From positions 124,001-188,000 of the forward strand of contig CAWDBV010000007.1 of assembly GCA_963800705.1 (NCBI GenBank): DNA of 64,000 nt. The letters are read 5' to 3'. The notes below the pieces were generated by a model, which searched no databases, was not told the origin of the DNA, and saw only the letters and a program-made list of their open reading frames with translations. Both the position numbers and the translations under genes were made by a program. The stretch's first letter is position 1, and every line of letters begins with the position of its first letter. Positions 45,921 through 54,214 of the stretch are shown here, piece after piece. The stretch comes from CAWDBV01 sp963800705. Its GTDB lineage: Bacteria; Actinomycetota; Thermoleophilia; Solirubrobacterales; 70-9.

Positions 45921-47284
45921 ATGTAGCCGCGCGTGCGCGCCGCCTCGACGACGCGCTCGATTCCAAGCAAGTAGGCGCTGTGGCGGAGGGGGAGCTTCTC
46001 CTGCTCGGCGCGCTCGGCGACTTCGCGGTAGGCGCGGCGCATGATCGCCCCGAGCTTGTCGTTGACCTCGCGCTCGGTCCAGCGGAAGTGCTGGAGGTTC
46101 TGGACCCACTCGAAGTAGGAGCAGACGACGCCGCCGGCGTTGGCGAGCAGGTCGGGGATCACGTGAACGCCCTTCTCGTGCAGGATCGTGTCGGCGGCCG
46201 GGGTGGTTGGGCTGTTGGCGCCCTCGATGATCATCTTGGTGTTGATCGAGTCGGCGTTGCCCTCGTGAATCATTCCCCCGAGCGCGGCGGGGATCAGCAC
46301 GTCGCATTCGAGCGAGAGCAGCTCGTCGGGCGAGATCTCATCGACGCCCTCGAAGTCGGTGATCGTGCCGCCGTCTCCGATGAACTTCGCCAGCGCTTCG
46401 GCGTCGATGCCGGCCTCGCTGCTGATCGCTCCGTGCGCGTCCGAGACCCCGACCATCTTGCAGCCCAGCTCCTGCATGATCTTCGCCGCCCACGATCCGA
46501 CGTTGCCGAAACCCTGGACGACGAAGGTGGTCTCGGCCGGAGTGAGCCCGACCTGCGGCGCCGCCTCGCGGAAGGTGAACACGCAGCCGCGGCCGGTGGC
46601 GGCTTCACGGCCGTATGAGCCCTCGAGCGCGATCGGCTTGCCGGTGCAGATCGCCGGCGTGTGGCCGTGCAGCTTGCCGTACTCGTCCATCATCCAGGCC
46701 ATCGTCTGCGCGTTGGTGTTGACGTCGGGGGCGGGGATGTCGCGGGTCGGCCCGAGCACCTTCTCGATCTTGTCCATGAACGAGCGCGCGATCTTCTGCT
46801 GCTCGGCGAGATCGAGCTCGTCGGCCGGGGCGTTGACGCCGCCCTTGGCGCCGCCGTAGGGGACGTTCGCGACCGCCGTCTTCCAGGTCATCAGCGATGC
46901 GAGCGCGCGGACCTCGTCGACGTCGACCTCGGGGTGGAAGCGGATCCCTCCCTTGTAGGGCCCGCGTGCGCCGTTGTGCTGGATCCGGTAGCCGGAGAAG
47001 ACGTGGACCTTGCCGTCGGAGAGCTTGACCGGGATCTGGACCGTGACCTCGCGATAGGGGGTCCAGAAGACCGTGCGCAGGTCGTCGGGGAGCTGCAGGT
47101 GCTCGACCGCGTGGTCGAAGTAGTGGCGGACGATGTCGAGGTTCGACATCTCGGCCTGCTGCCCGGGCTTCGGCGTTCCTTTCGCCTCGGCCGCCGCCTT
47201 CGCGTCCTCGACCGCCTCGGGCGACTTGTCCGTATCGGCGCGATCGCCGACCGGCTCGGTCTCAACCTCGGTCTTCGACGCCAT
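45917..47284 (-). CDS. gdhA: Glutamate dehydrogenase (Glu/Leu/Phe/Val family)
   Basis: 455 aa; interconverts glutamate and 2-oxoglutarate plus ammonium. Substrate-binding lysines Lys111 (GPYKGGIRFHP) and Lys135 (TWKTAV), catalytic Lys147 (PYGGAKGG), NAD(P) domain with VVQGFGNVGSWAA. An extra acidic/Ala-rich N-terminus of about 45 residues precedes the core (SNLDIVRHYFDHAVEHL). GAGAGGAAG just before the ATG is a good ribosome site. A leader of about 45 nt is possible if TAGGGT in the tRNA-gdhA gap is its -10. Confidence 0.95.
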   Translation of the reverse strand: MASKTEVETEPVGDRADTDKSPEAVEDAKAAAEAKGTPKPGQQAEMSNLDIVRHYFDHAVEHLQLPDDLRTVFWTPYREVTVQIPVKLSDGKVHVFSGYRIQHNGARGPYKGGIRFHPEVDVDEVRALASLMTWKTAVANVPYGGAKGGVNAPADELDLAEQQKIARSFMDKIEKVLGPTRDIPAPDVNTNAQTMAWMMDEYGKLHGHTPAICTGKPIALEGSYGREAATGRGCVFTFREAAPQVGLTPAETTFVVQGFGNVGSWAAKIMQELGCKMVGVSDAHGAISSEAGIDAEALAKFIGDGGTITDFEGVDEISPDELLSLECDVLIPAALGGMIHEGNADSINTKMIIEGANSPTTPAADTILHEKGVHVIPDLLANAGGVVCSYFEWVQNLQHFRWTEREVNDKLGAIMRRAYREVAERAEQEKLPLRHSAYLLGIERVVEAARTRGYI

Positions 47285-47338
47285 CTTCCTCTCTTACCCT
47301 CGACCTCCGGATCTCGCGGCATCCTCTCATAAGCACCC

Positions 47339-47344
47339 TAGAAT
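47339..47344 (+). promoter_or_regulatory. -10 box (TAGAAT) of tRNA-Ala(UGC)
   Basis: TAGAAT ends 12 nt before the mature tRNA 5' end. On the opposite strand it overlaps TAGGGT, a possible gdhA -10. Confidence 0.45.
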
Positions 47345-47356
47345 CGGATTGGCCCT

Positions 47357-47429
47357 GGGGCCATAGCTCAGTTGGAAGAGCGCTTCCCTTGCACGGAAGA
47401 GGTCGCCGGTTCGAGCCCGGCTGGCTCCA
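47357..47429 (+). tRNA. tRNA-Ala (anticodon UGC)
   Basis: 73-nt cloverleaf: acceptor GGGGCCA/TGGCTCC, D-stem GCTC/GAGC, anticodon stem CTTCC/GGAAG with loop CTTGCAC (anticodon TGC), T-arm GCCGG-TTCGAGC-CCGGC, discriminator A, G3:U70. CCA is not encoded. It shares the unusual D-loop AGTTGGAA with the CGC isoacceptor at 43.1 kb. Confidence 0.97.
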
Positions 47430-47450
47430 CTACTAGCATCCGAGGCTCCG

Positions 47451-48398
47451 ATGAACCACAGGGCCCAACTGCCTCAGCTCGAAGGCGACCTCTTCCTCAC
47501 CGACGGCGGCATCGAGACGGACCTGATCTTCAATCAGGGCCTCGATCTGCCGGCTTTCGCCGCGTTTGACCTGCTCAAGGACGAGGCCGGGACCGAGGCG
47601 CTGCGCGCCTATTACGCCCCTTACGCCGAGTTGGCCCGCGAGCAAGGCGTCGGCTTCGTGCTCGAGAGCCCCACTTGGCGTGCGAGCCCGGGTTGGGCCG
47701 CGCAGATCGGCTACAGCGAGCAGGAGCTCGAGGAGATGAACCGCAAGGCGATAGCGCTGATGAGCGAGCTCAGAGGGCGCTTCGGCAACGGGGCACCGAT
47801 CGTGATCAGCGGTTGCGTCGGCCCCCAGGGCGACGGCTACGACCCCGCCCTCATGCTGACCGCGGACGCGGCTCAGGACTACCACGCCACACAGATCGAG
47901 ACCTTCCGCGACACCGAGGCCGACATGATCACCGCGATCACGATGACCTATGCGGACGAAGCGATCGGGATCGCCCGCGCCGCGAAGCAGGCGGGCCTGC
48001 CCGCGGCGATCTCGTTCACGCTCGAGACCGATGGACGGCTCCCTAGCGGCCAGGCGCTCGGAGAGGCGATCGAGAAGGTTGACGACGAGACCGGGGCGGC
48101 ACCGGCCTATTACATGATCAACTGCGCTCATCCGACCCACTTCGACTCTGTCCTCGACCCGGAGGCGCGGTGGGCCTCGCGGCTGCGTGGCCTGCGCGCA
48201 AATGCGTCGACGCTGAGCCACGCCGAGCTCGACGAGGCGGACGAGCTCGACGCCGGCGATCCGGCCGACCTCGGCGCGCGCTACGCGGCTCTTCGCAAGC
48301 TGCTCCCGGACCTCAACGTGCTCGGCGGCTGCTGCGGTACCGACCGGCGCCACGTGGCCGAGATCTGCAGCGCCACCATGCCGCTCGACGCGCAGTGA
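47451..48398 (+). CDS. Homocysteine S-methyltransferase family protein
   Basis: 315 aa. LFLTDGGIETDLIFNQGLDLPAFAAF at the start, LESPTWRAS, ISGCVGPQGDGY, and the zinc-binding cysteines NCAHP (about 224) and GGCCGTD (about 289-290). This pattern matches homocysteine methyltransferases that use S-methylmethionine, SAM or a betaine as donor. Gene position 21 bp after a tRNA gene suggests shared transcription; TAGCAT lies 11 nt before the ATG. Together with metF it points to methionine metabolism. Confidence 0.9.
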   Translation: MNHRAQLPQLEGDLFLTDGGIETDLIFNQGLDLPAFAAFDLLKDEAGTEALRAYYAPYAELAREQGVGFVLESPTWRASPGWAAQIGYSEQELEEMNRKAIALMSELRGRFGNGAPIVISGCVGPQGDGYDPALMLTADAAQDYHATQIETFRDTEADMITAITMTYADEAIGIARAAKQAGLPAAISFTLETDGRLPSGQALGEAIEKVDDETGAAPAYYMINCAHPTHFDSVLDPEARWASRLRGLRANASTLSHAELDEADELDAGDPADLGARYAALRKLLPDLNVLGGCCGTDRRHVAEICSATMPLDAQ

Positions 48399-48405
48399 TC
48401 AGCAG

Positions 48406-49125
48406 CTATCCGGCTTCGACCGCTGCGCAGAACTCGCGCAGCGCTTCGGCGAACTCGGGGCTGGTGCTCGGCTTCACCGCCATCGTCGCCCTGTGCGCAT
48501 CCGGGAACGCGGCGACCGCGTCCTCATAGCCCTCGGGGGTGTGCGCGAGGCAGCCCTCATGCTCTGCGAACAGCATCGGGATGCCGAGTTCCCGCAGCGG
48601 CTCCTCGAGCGGCTCGCTGGGGGGTTTCTCCTCGGCGAGGAAGTGGCCGAGGAGCTGACGAGGCACCCGCTCGAGGTAGGCCTCGACGAACTCGTCGCCG
48701 TAGGCACCCTTGGTCGTCTGGGCGTAGGAGCGGAGGAAGGTCGGATAGCTGCCATTGAACAAGTTGCCCATTGCCGCCCAGATCTCAGCGTCGAGCGTCG
48801 GGCGTTCGCCCTCGATTCGGTTTTCGAGACATGCGTGCCCGAGAGCGAAGCCCTCTACCGCCTCGGAGCGCATCGTCATCAGCCGCACGGCGGCCATCGC
48901 GCCGAACTCGTCGGCGACGACGACGCAGCGGTCCCACCCGCGAGCGTCGAGTTCTTTCAGCCCCCGGTTGGCGATCGCGGTGGGTTCGAATCCCTCTACC
49001 GGCGCCTCCGCGCCGACGCCCGGGGCGTCGAACGTCGCAACCTCCGCCCACTCCTCGAGCAGCGGCTTGATCGGCCACTCGAGCTCGGTCACCATCGGTA
49101 CGAGAAGAAGGCGAGGCCTGCCCAC
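48406..49125 (-). CDS. Alpha/beta-hydrolase fold protein lacking the nucleophile
   Basis: 239 aa. LLLVPMVTELEWPIKPLLEEW and FDAPGVGAEA resemble the start of the fold, but the nucleophile elbow reads VVADEFGAMAA where G-x-S-x-G is expected, so Ser is replaced by Glu. A C-terminal His region (MLFAEHEGCLAHTPEGYEDAV) is present. It may be a non-catalytic or differently acting member. The GTG start is supported by TAGAGT 7 nt upstream; an upstream ATG would place the promoter inside the gene. Confidence 0.7.
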   Translation of the reverse strand: MGRPRLLLVPMVTELEWPIKPLLEEWAEVATFDAPGVGAEAPVEGFEPTAIANRGLKELDARGWDRCVVVADEFGAMAAVRLMTMRSEAVEGFALGHACLENRIEGERPTLDAEIWAAMGNLFNGSYPTFLRSYAQTTKGAYGDEFVEAYLERVPRQLLGHFLAEEKPPSEPLEEPLRELGIPMLFAEHEGCLAHTPEGYEDAVAAFPDAHRATMAVKPSTSPEFAEALREFCAAVEAG

Positions 49126-49132
49126 GGGCCGG

Positions 49133-49138
49133 ACTCTA
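49133..49138 (-). promoter_or_regulatory. -10 box (TAGAGT) for leaderless hydrolase-fold gene
   Basis: TANNNT, 7 nt, then the GTG at 49125. Confidence 0.45.
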
Positions 49139-49224
49139 ACCCCCGCCGATGAGTTTTCCCCCGGCACGCGGTCTTAGGGGCAACAAGCCAATGCGGGATC
49201 CCCCGCCCGGAAAGGAGAAACAGA

Positions 49225-49715
49225 ATGCCGAAGGTGAAGCGCATCGTCCCCAACATCTGGTTTGACACCGAGGCCGAGGAGGCCGCGGAGTTCTACTGCT
49301 CGATCTTCGACGACTCGAAGATCGTCAACAAGTCTCAACTACCCGGAGTCGTCTGACAAGGCTGGAACGGCGGTGACCGTCGAGTGGGAGGTCGACGGCC
49401 AGCGGTTCGTCGGCATCAACGGCGGCCCCGAGTTCAAGCCCAACGAGGCGATCTCGTTCGAGATCGACTGCGAGACCCAGGACGAGATCGACTACTTCTG
49501 GGAGAAGCTGACCGCCGATGGCGGCGAGGAGAGCCCCGTGCGGCTGGGTCAAGGACAAGTACGGCGTCTCCTGGCAGGTCGTCCCGATCGGCATGGAGGA
49601 GCTGTTCTCCGATCCGGACCCGCGAGCGCGCCAACCGCGCCTGGGAGGCATGATGAAGATGAAGAAGCTCGACCTCGCCGAGCTGCGGAGCGCCGCCGAG
49701 GGCGTCACCGCCTAG
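49225..49715 (+). pseudogene. VOC/PhnB-like (glyoxalase-fold) gene with several frameshifts
   Basis: Strong ribosome site AAGGAG 7 nt before the ATG. The frame starts well (MPKVKRIVPNIWFDTEAEEAAEFYCSIF) but stops after about 44 codons. Homologous sequence continues in other frames: NYPESSDKAGTAVTVEWEVDG...FEIDCETQDEIDYFWEKLTADGGEESP, then CGWVKDKYGVSWQVVPIGMEELFSDPDP, then ERANRAWEA, then MMKMKKLDLAELRSAAEG. At least four indels are needed, near 49335, 49545, 49620 and 49650. The intact ancestor would be a 3-demethylubiquinone-methyltransferase-like VOC protein of about 160 aa. Confidence 0.8.
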
Positions 49716-49727
49716 CCGGCGCCGGAG

Positions 49728-50399
49728 CTAGGAGCGCGCCGGGGCCTTCGTCTTCTTGGCGGCGGCCCTGGCGGGCTTGGCGGCGCTTTCCTCGCCGTCA
49801 TCCGCGGCCGTGTCCGCGTCCCCGTTGCCCGCGACGTTCTTGTGGGCGCCGGAGCGGTGGTGGTCGGCGGTCCCGGTGAGCTGGCTCGCGAGCTCGTCGA
49901 TCCTGCGCAGGATCGCGTCGCGTCGCTCGGCGAGCTCGGCGAGCTCGGCCTCGAGCTCGGCCTTCTTCGACTCGCCGTCGGCCACGATCGCGCGGACCTC
50001 GCCCTTCGCCTTGCTGGTCATCTCCTCGGCATCGCGCGCAGCGACGGCCCGGGTCCGCTCGGCCTCGGCCTCGCTCGACTCCTTGAGCGCGCTCGCCTGC
50101 TGGTCGGCGTTCTCGCGGGTCCGCTTCGAGTAAGTGTCGGCCTCCTCGCGCGCCTTCTGGGCCTGCTCGCGAATCTCCTGGGCGCTCTCCTCGGCGGTCG
50201 CGAGGATCTTGCCCGTCCGCCGGCCGACGTCCTGGAGCGCCTCCTTGACGACGACGCTCTGCTCGCGGCCCTCTCCGCTCTCAAGCCAGTCGGAGAGGCT
50301 GGCGAGGAAGCTGTCGACGTCCTGCTTCTTGTAGCCCCGTCGCGCGCTCGCGAAGGTGGCGTTGCGAATCCGGTCGATGCTTGTCGGGTCAGCGCTCAT
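49728..50399 (-). CDS. DivIVA/Wag31-like coiled-coil protein
   Basis: 223 aa. N-terminal DivIVA-type lipid-binding segment (IRNATFASARRGYKKQDVDSFLASL, about 11-36), a long coiled coil (about 45-170, rich in Glu/Ala/Arg heptads), and an Ala/Lys tail (AKPARAAAKKTKAPARS). Members recruit wall-synthesis machinery to poles or septa and are substrates of PknA/PknB in mycobacteria, which connects this gene to the kinase operon at 8-17 kb. ATG supported by TATCCT 8 nt upstream. Confidence 0.9.
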   Translation of the reverse strand: MSADPTSIDRIRNATFASARRGYKKQDVDSFLASLSDWLESGEGREQSVVVKEALQDVGRRTGKILATAEESAQEIREQAQKAREEADTYSKRTRENADQQASALKESSEAEAERTRAVAARDAEEMTSKAKGEVRAIVADGESKKAELEAELAELAERRDAILRRIDELASQLTGTADHHRSGAHKNVAGNGDADTAADDGEESAAKPARAAAKKTKAPARS

Positions 50400-50407
50400 C
50401 CAGGTGC

Positions 50408-50413
50408 AGGATA
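50408..50413 (-). promoter_or_regulatory. -10 box (TATCCT) for leaderless divIVA-like gene
   Basis: TANNNT, 8 nt, then the ATG at 50399. Confidence 0.5.
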
Positions 50414-50466
50414 CGAAAACCTCGGCTTACCCACGCGCCGGTGTTTTCAAAACCCGGTAGCCGGAT

Positions 50467-51279
50467 TTACAGGCCCGCCGGATGGCGGGCGACGTAGCCC
50501 GCTGTCGAGCGCATGTCCCCGTGCCAGCCCGGTCCCGATCCGCCGGTGCCCGAGGTGTCCCACCGCAGCCCGGCAACGACCGCGAAGGTGTGGCCGCTGT
50601 TCGCGTAGACGGTGATCGCCTTCCCGGGCCCGGGCTCGCCCCAGCCGGCGAGCGCGCCCGAGGCGAGCGGGCTGTCGAGCAGGCCGGCGCCGTGCAGCAT
50701 GTAGCTGACCGCGCCCGAGCAGTCGTAGCCTGCGGAGTCGAAGGAGCCGTGGCCGCCGCCGTAGGAGTAAGGGTGGCCCTCGATCCGGTTGGCCGCGGCG
50801 ACCGCCTGCTTGAGGACTTCGGGAGCGGCGTCCGGGAGCACCGCCTCGGCGCCCACCAGCCGCGCGTCCACCCGCCCCAAGGCGGGTTCCGGCGCAGGCG
50901 CCTCGGCGGTGCGGACCGGTGCCGGCTCCGCTTCGGCGGCGGGAGGGATCGCGCGGGCCCGCGGAACCGTCCGCGGCTTGTCGAGCAGGTTCGAGACCGC
51001 GACCGCGCCGACCACGGTCGCGGCGACCGGCGCCGCTCGCAGCGCCGCCCCGGTCCACTCGGCCGGCAGCAGCTCGCCGGGATCGATGGCGAGCCCGGAG
51101 CTGGTCCGGCGCAGCCGCGTCAGCGGCCCCGGGACCTGGACCCGGAGGCCGGGGTTGAACTGGCCCGAGCCGGCGACCGCTGCCTGCGGGGTCAGAAAGG
51201 AGCGGCGCAGCCGCGTCCACGGGCCAGCGGCGCGCGCCACCGGTCCCGGATCGAAAACGAAAACAGAGTCCTGTCCCAC
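50467..51279 (-). CDS. NlpC/P60-like cell-wall hydrolase
   Basis: 270 aa. A hydrophobic segment (about 80-97, ALRAAPVAATVVGAVAVSNLL), an Ala/Pro/Glu-rich linker, then a C-terminal domain with RIEGHPYSYGGGHGSFDSAGYDCSGAVSYMLHGAG (catalytic Cys in DCSG) and GHTFAVVAGLRWDTSG (candidate His). This is the pattern of NlpC/P60-type cysteine peptidases that cut wall peptides, though divergent. GTG start chosen from the promoter at 51287-51315; earlier ATG codons lie inside the -10. Confidence 0.82.
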   Translation of the reverse strand: MGQDSVFVFDPGPVARAAGPWTRLRRSFLTPQAAVAGSGQFNPGLRVQVPGPLTRLRRTSSGLAIDPGELLPAEWTGAALRAAPVAATVVGAVAVSNLLDKPRTVPRARAIPPAAEAEPAPVRTAEAPAPEPALGRVDARLVGAEAVLPDAAPEVLKQAVAAANRIEGHPYSYGGGHGSFDSAGYDCSGAVSYMLHGAGLLDSPLASGALAGWGEPGPGKAITVYANSGHTFAVVAGLRWDTSGTGGSGPGWHGDMRSTAGYVARHPAGL

Positions 51280-51286
51280 GCTCATC

Positions 51287-51315
51287 ATTATCTGACATCG
51301 GCGTGTGAAGAGCAA
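51287..51315 (-). promoter_or_regulatory. Promoter of the NlpC/P60-like gene
   Basis: -35 TTGCTC (51315-51310), 17-bp spacer, -10 GATAAT (51292-51287), 7 nt, then GTG at 51279. A leaderless transcript is implied. Confidence 0.6.
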
Positions 51316-51346
51316 GGACTTGAGCCCGATTTTTCCGGAGCTTCGA

Positions 51347-52408
51347 TCAGCGGGTGGCGGTGCCGTTGCGCGGTGCGGCCTCGCGGTCCGGTTTCACCGC
51401 GGGCGGCGGCGGGGGCGGAATCGCCCCCATCTCGACGAACCCGGCCTCGAGCAGCTCCGGCACCTGGCGCAGCGGGTCGGGCGAGTTGAGCAGCACGACG
51501 CCGAGGTGGCTGTCGCCGATCCGCTGCGTCGTCACGTAGCAGCGGCCGGCGAGCGAGGTGTAGCCGGTCTTCAGCCCGGTGACGCCGGGCACCTGCTTGA
51601 GGATGAACGGGTTGTTGTTGGTGAGATGGAGCTTTCCGCCCTTGACCGGGAACGGCATCACAGCGCTGTAGCGCTTCGTGATCCCGGCGATCGTCTCGTT
51701 GCCGAGGTCGATCCGCGCCAATTGGGCGAGATCCTCGACGCATGAGTAATTGCCCTTGTCGCGGAGCCCGTTCGGAGTCGTGAAGTGGGTGCAGTCGAGG
51801 CCGAGCTCCTCGGCCTTCTGGTTCATCTTCTCGACGAACGCCGGGGCGGTGCCCGCGTCGTGCTCGGCGAGGGCGACAGCGGCGTCGTTGCCGGAGACCA
51901 GCATCAGCCCGAAGAGGAGCGGCCGCAGGCGGACGCTCTTCCCCTTCGGCAGGTTGCCGATACCGGACCCGGGTGCGCCGCTCGCCTTCTCGCTGATCGC
52001 GACCTCCTCGCTCAGCTCATGGTTCTCGGCGATCACGAGCGCGGTCATCATCTTGGTCAGGCTCGCGATCGGGAGCTCGCCGCGCGGGTTGAGGCTCCAG
52101 AGCACCTCGCCGGTGTCGACGTCGAACAGCAGGCCGGCCCGTGGCGCCATCTTCTCGGCGAAGCGCTTCTCGATCTGCGGCTCGTCGGTGTCGGCGATCG
52201 GCTCGAGCGCCTGGGTGCTCGTCTGCGGTGGCTCGCCGGGGCTCGGCAGCGAGGGCTGCGGGTCCTCGTTCGCCGGGGCGGTGGCGACCGGCGTGGTGCG
52301 CGCTGAGGTCGATGACTCGACGTCGCGCTCCGGCCACAGGACGAGCGCCCAGAAGGCGACGCAGACGGCCGCCAGCACGCCGAGCACTCCGATCAACCAC
52401 TTAGCCAT
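51347..52408 (-). CDS. dacA: D-alanyl-D-alanine carboxypeptidase (PBP5-like)
   Basis: 353 aa. N-terminal membrane anchor (about 4-24), Ser/Thr/Pro linker, then a low-molecular-mass PBP domain with SxxK in PIASLTKMMTAL, SGN in LVSGNDAAVAL and KTG in GLKTGYTSLAG. It trims the terminal D-Ala of stem peptides and so limits cross-linking. It lacks the C-terminal amphipathic anchor of PBP5, being anchored N-terminally instead. ATG 5 nt after the upstream stop; a TTG overlapping that stop is an alternative adding three residues. Confidence 0.94.
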   Translation of the reverse strand: MAKWLIGVLGVLAAVCVAFWALVLWPERDVESSTSARTTPVATAPANEDPQPSLPSPGEPPQTSTQALEPIADTDEPQIEKRFAEKMAPRAGLLFDVDTGEVLWSLNPRGELPIASLTKMMTALVIAENHELSEEVAISEKASGAPGSGIGNLPKGKSVRLRPLLFGLMLVSGNDAAVALAEHDAGTAPAFVEKMNQKAEELGLDCTHFTTPNGLRDKGNYSCVEDLAQLARIDLGNETIAGITKRYSAVMPFPVKGGKLHLTNNNPFILKQVPGVTGLKTGYTSLAGRCYVTTQRIGDSHLGVVLLNSPDPLRQVPELLEAGFVEMGAIPPPPPPAVKPDREAAPRNGTATR

Positions 52409-52413
52409 AGAGC

Positions 52414-52602
52414 TCAATCATCGGGCGGCGGGTTGCGGATCGCGCCGATCAGCCCGGCGGCGATCATGCCGATGATCAGGAACGACGCGACCGTGAAGAT
52501 GTCGACGCTCGAGTCGATCGCGACCGAGATCGTCATCAGCGCGAACAGACCGCAAAAGATGAGCCCGGTGGCGAGCAGCGCTGTTCGAAGGTCGGGATCC
52601 AC
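52414..52602 (-). CDS. Small two-helix membrane protein
   Basis: 62 aa, unrecognised. Two hydrophobic helices (about 6-28, TALLATGLIFCGLFALMTISVAI, and 36-54, IFTVASFLIIGMIAAGLIGAI) joined by a short acidic turn, ending in NPPPDD. GTG start 6 nt after the rhomboid stop with GAGGAAG as ribosome site. It sits in a rhomboid - small protein - dacA operon; perhaps an accessory subunit of one of them. Confidence 0.7.
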   Translation of the reverse strand: MDPDLRTALLATGLIFCGLFALMTISVAIDSSVDIFTVASFLIIGMIAAGLIGAIRNPPPDD

Positions 52603-52608
52603 GCTTCC

Positions 52609-53469
52609 TCAGGCCGCCCGCAGGCCCTTCCACTTCGTCCTCGTTGCGAACAGCCTGATCGCGGCGAGCCCGAAGATGAAGCCGCCGACGTGGGCGAAGT
52701 AGGCGATCCCCTCGCCGCCGCCGACCTCCGGTGCCGCCACCTGCCCGAGCGCCGGTAGGAACTGGAGCACGAACCAGAGCCCGAGCATGATCATCGCCGG
52801 GATCTCGACCAGGGTGAAGAAGAAGATGATGATCACCAGGGTCAGCACCCTGGCACGTGGGTGTAAGAGCGCGTAGGCGCCGAGCACCCCCGCGACCGCT
52901 CCGCTCGCCCCGATCGTCGGTATCGCCGAGCTCGTGTCGATCGCCGACTGCGCGTAGACGGCCGCGATCCCGGCCAGCAGGTAGAAGAGCACGAACTTCA
53001 CCGGCCCCATCGAGTCCTCGACGTTGTTGCCGAACACCCAGAGGAAGAGCATGTTGAAGGCGATGTGGAGGAAGCCCCCGTGCATGAACATCGAGGTGAA
53101 CAGGGTCACCCACCACACCGCTTCGTCGACCGGGGCGAGCGGCGCCTGCGGATCGCTCTCGGCGCGCTCCTCCGCCTGCTTGAACTCCGGGGTGCCCTGG
53201 CAGACGACGGCCGCCTCGAGCCCCTGCTGCTCGGAGAGCACGCCGATCGAGCAGTCCTTGCCGGGATGCGTGACCCGGTAGGGGATTGCGCCGTACTCGA
53301 CCGAGTTCTGGTCGCGCTCGGTGATCCCGAGCGTCGCCAGCTCGGGGGAGGAGGATTCCTCGCCGGAGAAGCTGAGCTGCCAGCCGAAGACGATCACGTT
53401 GAGCACGATCAGCACGACCGTGACGACGGGGAAGTGATTCGTGGGGATGTTGTCCTTGAGCGGGATCAC
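52609..53469 (-). CDS. Rhomboid-family intramembrane serine protease
   Basis: 286 aa, about seven helices. Catalytic Ser189 in IGASGAVAG and His260 in YFAHVGGF; the conserved HGGFLHIAFNMLFLWVFG lies at 130-147. A large loop (about 35-115) between the first two helices carries two Cys (73, 90) that may form a disulfide outside the cell. Substrates are membrane proteins, not predictable. GTG start before IPLKDNIPT; TAGGGT lies 12 nt upstream. Confidence 0.93.
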   Translation of the reverse strand: MIPLKDNIPTNHFPVVTVVLIVLNVIVFGWQLSFSGEESSSPELATLGITERDQNSVEYGAIPYRVTHPGKDCSIGVLSEQQGLEAAVVCQGTPEFKQAEERAESDPQAPLAPVDEAVWWVTLFTSMFMHGGFLHIAFNMLFLWVFGNNVEDSMGPVKFVLFYLLAGIAAVYAQSAIDTSSAIPTIGASGAVAGVLGAYALLHPRARVLTLVIIIFFFTLVEIPAMIMLGLWFVLQFLPALGQVAAPEVGGGEGIAYFAHVGGFIFGLAAIRLFATRTKWKGLRAA

Positions 53470-53506
53470 CGCGGGCCGAGAACCCTAGTGCGCGACAATC
53501 GAAGCG

Positions 53507-54214
53507 ATGAAAGCGAACGCGAGAACGGCCGATCCCTGGGGCGACACCGACGTGATCGACCAGCGCGCGGCGCGTTTTGGCCAGGCGACGACAGGAGTGG
53601 TGGCGCTGCTCGGCGTCGTCTTCGGGTGGCCGCTCGCCTGGGCGCTGATGTCGGCGCAGCTGCTGATCGGCCTCGCGCTCGGACGGCAGTACTGCATCCC
53701 GTGCGTCGCCTACTTCGTGCTCGTCCAGCCGCGATTCGGCGAGGGCCCGGTCGAGGATTCGCGCCCGCCGCGGCTTGCCAACATGATCGGCACCGTCCTG
53801 CTCGGTTCCGCAGCGGCCGCCTGGTGGCTCGGGGCCGACCCGGTCGGGATCGCGATCGCCTCGCTGGTCGCGGTCCTGGCGTTGATCTCGGCATCAACCG
53901 GCTTCTGCGCCGGTTGCCAGCTCTACAGGCTGGGGGCGAAGCTGCGCGGGATCTCCCCCCGCAACCAGGGCCGGATCGAGCCCGAGGACCTGCCGGCGCT
54001 GAACGGCGCCCGGCGCGCCTTCGTCGAGTTCACCCATCCGCTCTGTGCCGAGTGCCGCGAGTGGGCCGAGCGGCTCAGCTCCGAGGCAGACCCCTTGCTG
54101 ACGCTCGACGTCCGCGAGCGCCCCGACCTCGCCCGCAAGTATGGGATCACCGTCGTCCCCACCGTGCTCGCCGTCTCCGGCGACGGCACCGTGATCAAGC
54201 GCCTGGCGCCCTAG
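53507..54214 (+). CDS. DUF4395-thioredoxin fusion protein
   Basis: 235 aa. N-terminal DUF4395 membrane domain (about 17-140, four helices) with two CxxC motifs at membrane edges, Cys63-I-P-Cys66 and Cys134-A-G-Cys137. It is joined to a thioredoxin-like domain (about 160-235) with Cys180-A-E-Cys183 (THPLCAECREW) and the cis-Pro segment VVPTV. The arrangement suggests a disulfide relay through the membrane, comparable in logic to DsbD/CcdA; that is inference. Divergent from rhomboid across 37 bp. Confidence 0.85.
   Translation: MKANARTADPWGDTDVIDQRAARFGQATTGVVALLGVVFGWPLAWALMSAQLLIGLALGRQYCIPCVAYFVLVQPRFGEGPVEDSRPPRLANMIGTVLLGSAAAAWWLGADPVGIAIASLVAVLALISASTGFCAGCQLYRLGAKLRGISPRNQGRIEPEDLPALNGARRAFVEFTHPLCAECREWAERLSSEADPLLTLDVRERPDLARKYGITVVPTVLAVSGDGTVIKRLAP

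Noticed and set aside
47357..47429. tRNA-Ala as an integration site
   Set aside because: No repeated tRNA 3' end, integrase or island-like content follows; the next gene is an ordinary methyltransferase.
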